A stretch of 64,000 bases of DNA from Alloalcanivorax profundimaris (lineage in GTDB: Bacteria > Pseudomonadota > Gammaproteobacteria > Pseudomonadales > Alcanivoracaceae): assembly GCF_015265435.1 (NCBI RefSeq), contig NZ_JABJWH010000007.1, forward strand, positions 34,735 to 98,734, read 5' to 3'. Shown here one piece after another: positions 59,278 to 64,000 of this stretch. Both the position numbers and the translations under genes were made by a program. The notes under the pieces are model-generated. The model was not told where the DNA came from and ran no database searches. It saw only the letters and a list, made by a program, of their open reading frames with translations. Positions within the stretch are counted from its first letter, which is position 1; each line of letters opens with the position of its first letter.

Positions 59278-60577
59278 TGTCGGTATTGGTCTCACCGGTC
59301 TGGGTATCCTGCTGGCGTTGATCGCGTTGCGCGTGCCCATCGGCATGGCGTTGATCGGGGTGTCGTTCGGCGGGCTGTGGTATCTGATGGGCTGGAACGT
59401 GGCCTGGGGCTCCTTGGGGCTGATTCCGTATCAGTTTTCCGCCAACTGGGTGCTCAGCTCGGTGCCCATGTTCCTGCTGCTGGGCTTTATTTGCTTCCAT
59501 GCGCAACTGACTCAGGGGTTATTCCGCGCCGCGCGGTTATGGCTATCGGGGATTCCCGGGGGCCTGGCGGTGGCTTCGATCTTCGGTTCCGCCGGTTTTG
59601 CCGCGGTATCCGGCTCCTCGGTAGCGTGTTCCGCGGCCATGGGGCGCATCGCGGTGCCGGAGATGATGCGGCACGGCTATCGCGCGGAGCTGGCCACCGG
59701 CACGGTGGCGGTGGCCGGCACCATCGGCGCGCTGATTCCGCCTTCGATCATCATGATCCTGTACGGCATCATCGCCCAGGTTCCGATCACCGGGTTGTTT
59801 CTCGGTGGCATCAGCGCCGGCATTCTCACCACCATCGGCTATATCGTGGTGGTGATGGTGCGGGTGAAGCTGAATCCGACGCTGGCACCGCGGGTGGAAG
59901 AGCACGTGCCGACGACCGAAAAGGTGGCGGCCTTGAAAGAAACCTGGCCGGTGCTGCTGATCATGGTGGGCATCTTCGGCGGCCTGTTCGGCGGTATCTT
60001 CACCGCCACCGAGGCCGGCGCCGTGGGCGCCTTTCTGTCCTGCGTGGTGGCGCTGTTCAAGCGCGCCCTGAGCTGGCAGCGCTTTAAAAGCGCGATCCTG
60101 GAAACCCTGATGACCACCGGTGCTCTGCTGGTGATCGCGGTGGGCGCCAGCTTGCTGACGCGCTTTCTGTCGCTGTCCGGGGCGGGGGACTATCTGGCCA
60201 GCATGGTGATTGGCGGTGACGCCAGCACGGTGACCATCCTGATCGCGATCGTGCTGATCTATCTGCTGTTGGGTATGTTCCTGGAGCCGATCGGCGCCAT
60301 GTTGCTGACGCTGCCCATCGTGCTGCCGATCATTGGCGCCGCTGATCTCAGCCTGCTCTGGTTCGGCATCATCCTCACCAAGCTGCTGGAAATCGGCATG
60401 ATTACCCCGCCCATCGGCATGAACGTGTTCGTGATCAAAGGGGTCGTGGGGGATCTGGCCAGCACCACGTCGATCTTCAAAGGTATCTTCTGGTTCCTGG
60501 TCATGGACCTGTTCGTGTTGTTGTTCCTGATGACCGTGCCGGAGTTCATCCTGTTTCTGCCGAACCTGTTCGGCTGA
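59270..60577 (+). CDS. TRAP transporter large permease (DctM)
   Basis: A 435-residue polytopic membrane protein with about 12 hydrophobic spans and the DctM signature LRVPIGMALIGVSFGGLW, plus helix-pair repeats GTIGALIPPSIIMILYG and EIGMITPPIGMNVFVIKG. It forms the sodium-coupled translocation channel with DctQ. The start at 59270 overlaps the small permease stop. It is the last gene of the ligase-DctP-DctP-DctQ-DctM operon; ilvY follows on the other strand. Confidence 0.92.
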   Translation: MSDVGIGLTGLGILLALIALRVPIGMALIGVSFGGLWYLMGWNVAWGSLGLIPYQFSANWVLSSVPMFLLLGFICFHAQLTQGLFRAARLWLSGIPGGLAVASIFGSAGFAAVSGSSVACSAAMGRIAVPEMMRHGYRAELATGTVAVAGTIGALIPPSIIMILYGIIAQVPITGLFLGGISAGILTTIGYIVVVMVRVKLNPTLAPRVEEHVPTTEKVAALKETWPVLLIMVGIFGGLFGGIFTATEAGAVGAFLSCVVALFKRALSWQRFKSAILETLMTTGALLVIAVGASLLTRFLSLSGAGDYLASMVIGGDASTVTILIAIVLIYLLLGMFLEPIGAMLLTLPIVLPIIGAADLSLLWFGIILTKLLEIGMITPPIGMNVFVIKGVVGDLASTTSIFKGIFWFLVMDLFVLLFLMTVPEFILFLPNLFG

Positions 60578-60588
60578 TTCCGGATCCG

Positions 60589-61470
60589 TCAGTGCAGCTG
60601 TGACCAGAACGCCTCGATGAGTGGATCATCGAGGCGTTTTTCCAACGCGAACAGACCCACCTCGTACGGCTCCAGAGGCGGCCGCACATCCAGAATACGG
60701 ATGCGCGCCGCCAACGGGCTGTTGTCGAGCACCACGCGCGGCGCCACGCCGACGCCGAACCCCAGGCTCACCATGCTGACAATGGCCTCATTGCCGCTCA
60801 CCTGAGCGTAGATGCGCGGCCGCACCCCGAGCGCTTTGAACCATTGATCGGTGCGCTGCCGGGCCAGCCCTTCCTCGGACAGAATCATGGGAACATCCTG
60901 CCAGGCTTCCGGGCGTGGCGCGCCGTTCAGCGACTGCAGCAATTTAGGCTGGTCGGCGGCGGCGATGAACAACAAAGGCGAGCGCAGGATAGGGCGAAAC
61001 GCCACGCCCCTCGGCAGGGTGTCCGGTCGGGCGCCGATGGAAATGTCCTCCTCGCCACGCATCACCCGGGTCACGGCATGGGCCGGGTCGCCGGTGTGCA
61101 GCTTGATCTCGATGCGGGGAAAGTCGCTGCGGAACGCGCTGAGGATTTCGTGCAGGAAGCTGTAGCTGGCGGTCACCGAGCAGTACATGCTCAGCTCCCC
61201 CTGCAGCACGCGGCTGCTCTCCAGCATGGAATGACGCAGGCTGTCCCACTGCGCCAGGGTCTCCCGGGCGTACTGCTGAAAGCGCACGCCCTCCCGGGTC
61301 AGGCTGACGCTGCGGTTATCGCGCAGCAGCAGGGCCACCCCCAGCTCCGATTCCAGCTGTTTGATGGTGCGGCTCACGGCTGAGGGGCTCATGTGGCAGC
61401 GCTCGCCGGCCCGGCCGAAGTGCAGGGTGTCGGCGAGCGCCAGGAACAGGCGGAGTGGGCGGGTATCCAT
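60589..61470 (-). CDS. ilvY: LysR-type activator IlvY
   Basis: A 293-residue LysR regulator. The winged helix has LFLALADTLHFGRAGERCHM and SAVSRTIKQLESELG. The effector domain matches E. coli IlvY throughout (LSMYCSVTASYSFL, EIKLHTGDPAHA, SMVSLGFGVGVAPRVVL, RLDDPLIEAFW). IlvY activates divergent ilvC when acetolactate or acetohydroxybutyrate is bound. The start at 61470 gives an enteric-like N-terminus and length; an in-frame ATG at 61497 lacks a Shine-Dalgarno. It is divergent from ilvC with an operator between. Confidence 0.92.
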   Translation of the reverse strand: MDTRPLRLFLALADTLHFGRAGERCHMSPSAVSRTIKQLESELGVALLLRDNRSVSLTREGVRFQQYARETLAQWDSLRHSMLESSRVLQGELSMYCSVTASYSFLHEILSAFRSDFPRIEIKLHTGDPAHAVTRVMRGEEDISIGARPDTLPRGVAFRPILRSPLLFIAAADQPKLLQSLNGAPRPEAWQDVPMILSEEGLARQRTDQWFKALGVRPRIYAQVSGNEAIVSMVSLGFGVGVAPRVVLDNSPLAARIRILDVRPPLEPYEVGLFALEKRLDDPLIEAFWSQLH

Positions 61471-61512
61471 GCGGTCGTATCCCGAGCTGTATTTCATAAA
61501 TCGGCATGCTGT

Positions 61513-61538
61513 GTTGCGAATATATCATTTTACGCAAC
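61513..61538. promoter_or_regulatory. IlvY operator in the ilvY-ilvC intergenic region
   Basis: GTTGCG (61513-61518) and CGCAAC (61533-61538) flank a 14-base AT-rich core. This is a LysR-type site about 55 bases upstream of ilvC and 43 bases upstream of ilvY, suited to activation of ilvC and autorepression of ilvY. Confidence 0.75.
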
Positions 61539-61559
61539 GCTGAGCATGGCCTATGGTAG

Positions 61560-62609
<1,050 letters not shown>

Positions 62610-62649
62610 GGCCGTCGCCGGCCCCTTGCCGGCGGATCCGACCGAGAAG

Positions 62650-62676
62650 AACGCGCCCTCCGGGGCGCGTTTTTTT
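62650..62676 (+). terminator. Intrinsic terminator of ilvC
   Basis: Stem ACGCGCCC/GGGCGCGT (62651-62658 with 62663-62670) followed by seven T. Confidence 0.9.
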
Positions 62677-62738
62677 ATGGCCGAAAATCGTCCGTGGCGA
62701 TGATAGACTAGGCCGGACCGCAACAATGGCGAGGCACC

Positions 62739-63524
62739 ATGGCCGATCAGCAAGAGCACAAAGAGCACGGCACGGAGACCTTCGAGGTGGTGGAGGCGGA
62801 ACGCACCGGCGCCCGCCACAAGGGCGTCTACCTGCTGCCCAACCTGTTCACCACCGGCGCCCTGTTCGCCGGCTTCTACGCCATCGTGGCGGCCATGAAC
62901 GGCCTGTTCGAGGCCGCCGCCGTGGGCATCATCGTGGCCGGCATCCTGGACGGTCTGGACGGCGGCGTGGCCCGCCTCACCAACACCCAGAGCAAGTTCG
63001 GCGCCGAGTACGACTCCCTGTCCGACTGCGTGGCCTTTGGCGTGGCGCCGGGGCTGGTGGCTTACTCCTGGGGGTTGTCCGAGCTGGGCAAATTCGGCTG
63101 GATGGCGGCCTTCATCTACCTGGCCTGCGCCGCCCTGCGCCTGGCCCGCTTCAATGTGCAGGCGGAGACCACCGACAAGCGTTTCTTCATTGGTCTGCCC
63201 AGCCCCACGGGGGCGGGCCTGGTCGCCACTCTGGTGTGGCTGGGCGCGAGCCGGGGCATCGATGGCAACGACATCTCCTGGTTGGTGGCCTTCGTGGTCG
63301 CCGGCGCCGGGCTGTTGATGGTGTCCTCGGTGCGCTATCACTCTTTCAAGGAATTTCATATTGGCCGGGTGCCGTTCAAGGTGTTGCTGGGCGTGATCGT
63401 GGCGTTCGCCATCGTGTTCCTGGACCCGCCCCTGGTGCTTCTGGCGGTGGCCGTGGTCTACGTGGTCGCCGGGTTGCTGTTGAGCCTCTGGGGGATGCGA
63501 AAGGGCGCCTCCGCGGAGGAGTAG
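62739..63524 (+). CDS. pssA: CDP-diacylglycerol-serine O-phosphatidyltransferase
   Basis: A 261-residue inner-membrane enzyme of the CDP-alcohol phosphotransferase family, making phosphatidylserine, the precursor of phosphatidylethanolamine. The catalytic motif D-G-x2-A-R-x8-G-x3-D-x3-D reads DGLDGGVARLTNTQSKFGAE followed by YDSLSD. Six or seven membrane spans follow. This is the integral (type II) PssA, not the peripheral enteric one. It follows ilvC, as in Pseudomonas. A short terminator follows. Confidence 0.94.
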   Translation: MADQQEHKEHGTETFEVVEAERTGARHKGVYLLPNLFTTGALFAGFYAIVAAMNGLFEAAAVGIIVAGILDGLDGGVARLTNTQSKFGAEYDSLSDCVAFGVAPGLVAYSWGLSELGKFGWMAAFIYLACAALRLARFNVQAETTDKRFFIGLPSPTGAGLVATLVWLGASRGIDGNDISWLVAFVVAGAGLLMVSSVRYHSFKEFHIGRVPFKVLLGVIVAFAIVFLDPPLVLLAVAVVYVVAGLLLSLWGMRKGASAEE

Positions 63525-63527
63525 GGG

Positions 63528-63553
63528 AAAGGGCGCCGAGGGCGCCCTTTTTT
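63528..63553 (+). terminator. Intrinsic terminator of pssA
   Basis: Perfect 10-bp stem AAAGGGCGCC/GGCGCCCTTT (63528-63537 with 63541-63550), loop GAG, six T in all. Confidence 0.93.
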
Positions 63554-63693
63554 GTGCCTGGCCGGAACCGGCGCAATGGTCCCGGTGCCCCGGCAAGTGG
63601 TTGAAAATTCGGCGTTTCCAGCCCTGAAAAGCGCCTATTTCGGGGTGAAAGATCAAAAGGTGACCGTTTGATAAAAAAGTGATGAAAAAAGTG

Positions 63694-63721
63694 TTGACGG
63701 TTTTCCGGAAATCCCTAGAAT
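63694..63721 (+). promoter_or_regulatory. Ribosomal RNA promoter
   Basis: TTGACG (63694-63699), 16-bp spacer, TAGAAT (63716-63721), followed by a GC-rich discriminator and preceded by an A-rich UP-like tract. Such promoters are growth-rate and ppGpp controlled. Confidence 0.9.
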
Positions 63722-63792
63722 GCGCACCCACAACGACGGCGGGCACAGCCAAACGGCAAACGCCCCGGTCGGGAAGCCAAGCGCTTCCAAAC

Positions 63793-63805
63793 GCTCTTTA
63801 ACAAT
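63793..63805 (+). promoter_or_regulatory. boxA antitermination element
   Basis: GCTCTTTAACAAT matches the boxA consensus bound by NusB-NusE, which prevents Rho termination of untranslated rRNA. It lies about 75 bases after the promoter. Confidence 0.9.
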
Positions 63806-63938
63806 CAGGCAAGCAAACGTGTGGGACCTGTTCGGAGTTGGGTGTCTTAAGAGATATCGGCTTTGAGCAAGTCAACCTAGTTGAATTGTTTCGAGCTGAG
63901 CTAGTATTAAGTGCGTAGGCACTTTAAAGACTTTTCTT

Positions 63939-64000
63939 AACTGAAGAGTTTGATCATGGCTCAGATTGAACGCTGGCGGCAGGCCTAACACATGCAAGTC
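63939..64000 (+). rRNA. rrs: 16S ribosomal RNA, 5' end only
   Basis: The 5' terminus AACTGAAGAGTTTGATCATG followed by GCTCAGATTGAACGCTGGCG is the universal start of bacterial 16S rRNA. About 62 bases are inside the window and the gene continues beyond its right edge. The sequence GGCGGCAGGCCTAACACATG is a gammaproteobacterial form of the first variable stretch. Confidence 0.97.

Larger units (their letters stand above)
63525..63938 (+). other. rRNA operon promoter and leader region
   Basis: 414 bases between pssA and 16S rRNA. Contains the pssA terminator, an A-rich tract upstream of the promoter (63671-63692), a strong promoter, and a boxA antitermination element. No coding gene is seen in it. 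Confidence 0.85.

Overview
The window is high-GC DNA from a gammaproteobacterium close to the Pseudomonas/Marinobacter/Alcanivorax group. The best fit is an oil-degrading Alcanivoracaceae member; this is an inference. It rests on a two-domain alcohol-forming fatty acyl reductase of the Marinobacter type, a phasin-like granule protein, a sterol desaturase-type hydroxylase, a GMC oxidoreductase, and a housekeeping gene order that matches Pseudomonas aeruginosa.

Layout. 1-18 kb is mixed lipid, redox and regulatory genes: GMC oxidoreductase, a candidate ANR/FNR-controlled small RNA, fatty acyl reductase, nitroreductase, a MoxR/VWA pair, a hybrid sensor kinase, a small outer-membrane barrel, an ABC1 kinase-like protein, a phasin, an SDR with a divergent AraC regulator, and small enzymes. 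18-48 kb is a conserved core block: ispB, rplU, rpmA, obgE, proB, rpsT, murJ, ribF, ileS, lspA, fkpB, ispH, the type IV minor pilin/pilY1 operon, fimT-like, thiO, pilR, pilS, nadE, bamD, rluD, pgeF, clpB. 48-49.6 kb holds an ISL3 transposase and a long palindromic element. 49.6-63.5 kb holds a sterol desaturase family protein, a DUF4124 protein, ilvIH, mug, an acyl-CoA ligase plus TRAP transporter operon, ilvY, ilvC and pssA. The window ends in the promoter, antitermination leader and first bases of an rRNA operon.

How the genes work together. ribF-ileS-lspA-fkpB form a chain with start/stop overlaps, with ispH just downstream. The fimU-like-pilV-pilW-pilX-pilY1-pilE genes form a coupled operon for the priming complex and tip of type IV pili, and pilSR nearby encode the system that classically controls major pilin. 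ilvIH, ilvC and ilvY supply branched-chain amino acids, but ilvIH and ilvC are separated by about 7.8 kb containing an acid-uptake (TRAP) and activation (CoA ligase) operon.

Most notable: a compact transcription unit at 2323-2447 with an ANR/FNR-like box, a -10 element at the right distance, a 5' hairpin and a strong terminator but no convincing protein; a 16-codon Trp/Cys-rich leader ORF coupled to a small conserved-looking gene near 14.0 kb; the cargo between ilvIH and ilvC with two paralogous, cysteine-containing TRAP binding proteins; an apparent inversion of the minor pilin operon within an otherwise conserved block; and several palindromic repeats.
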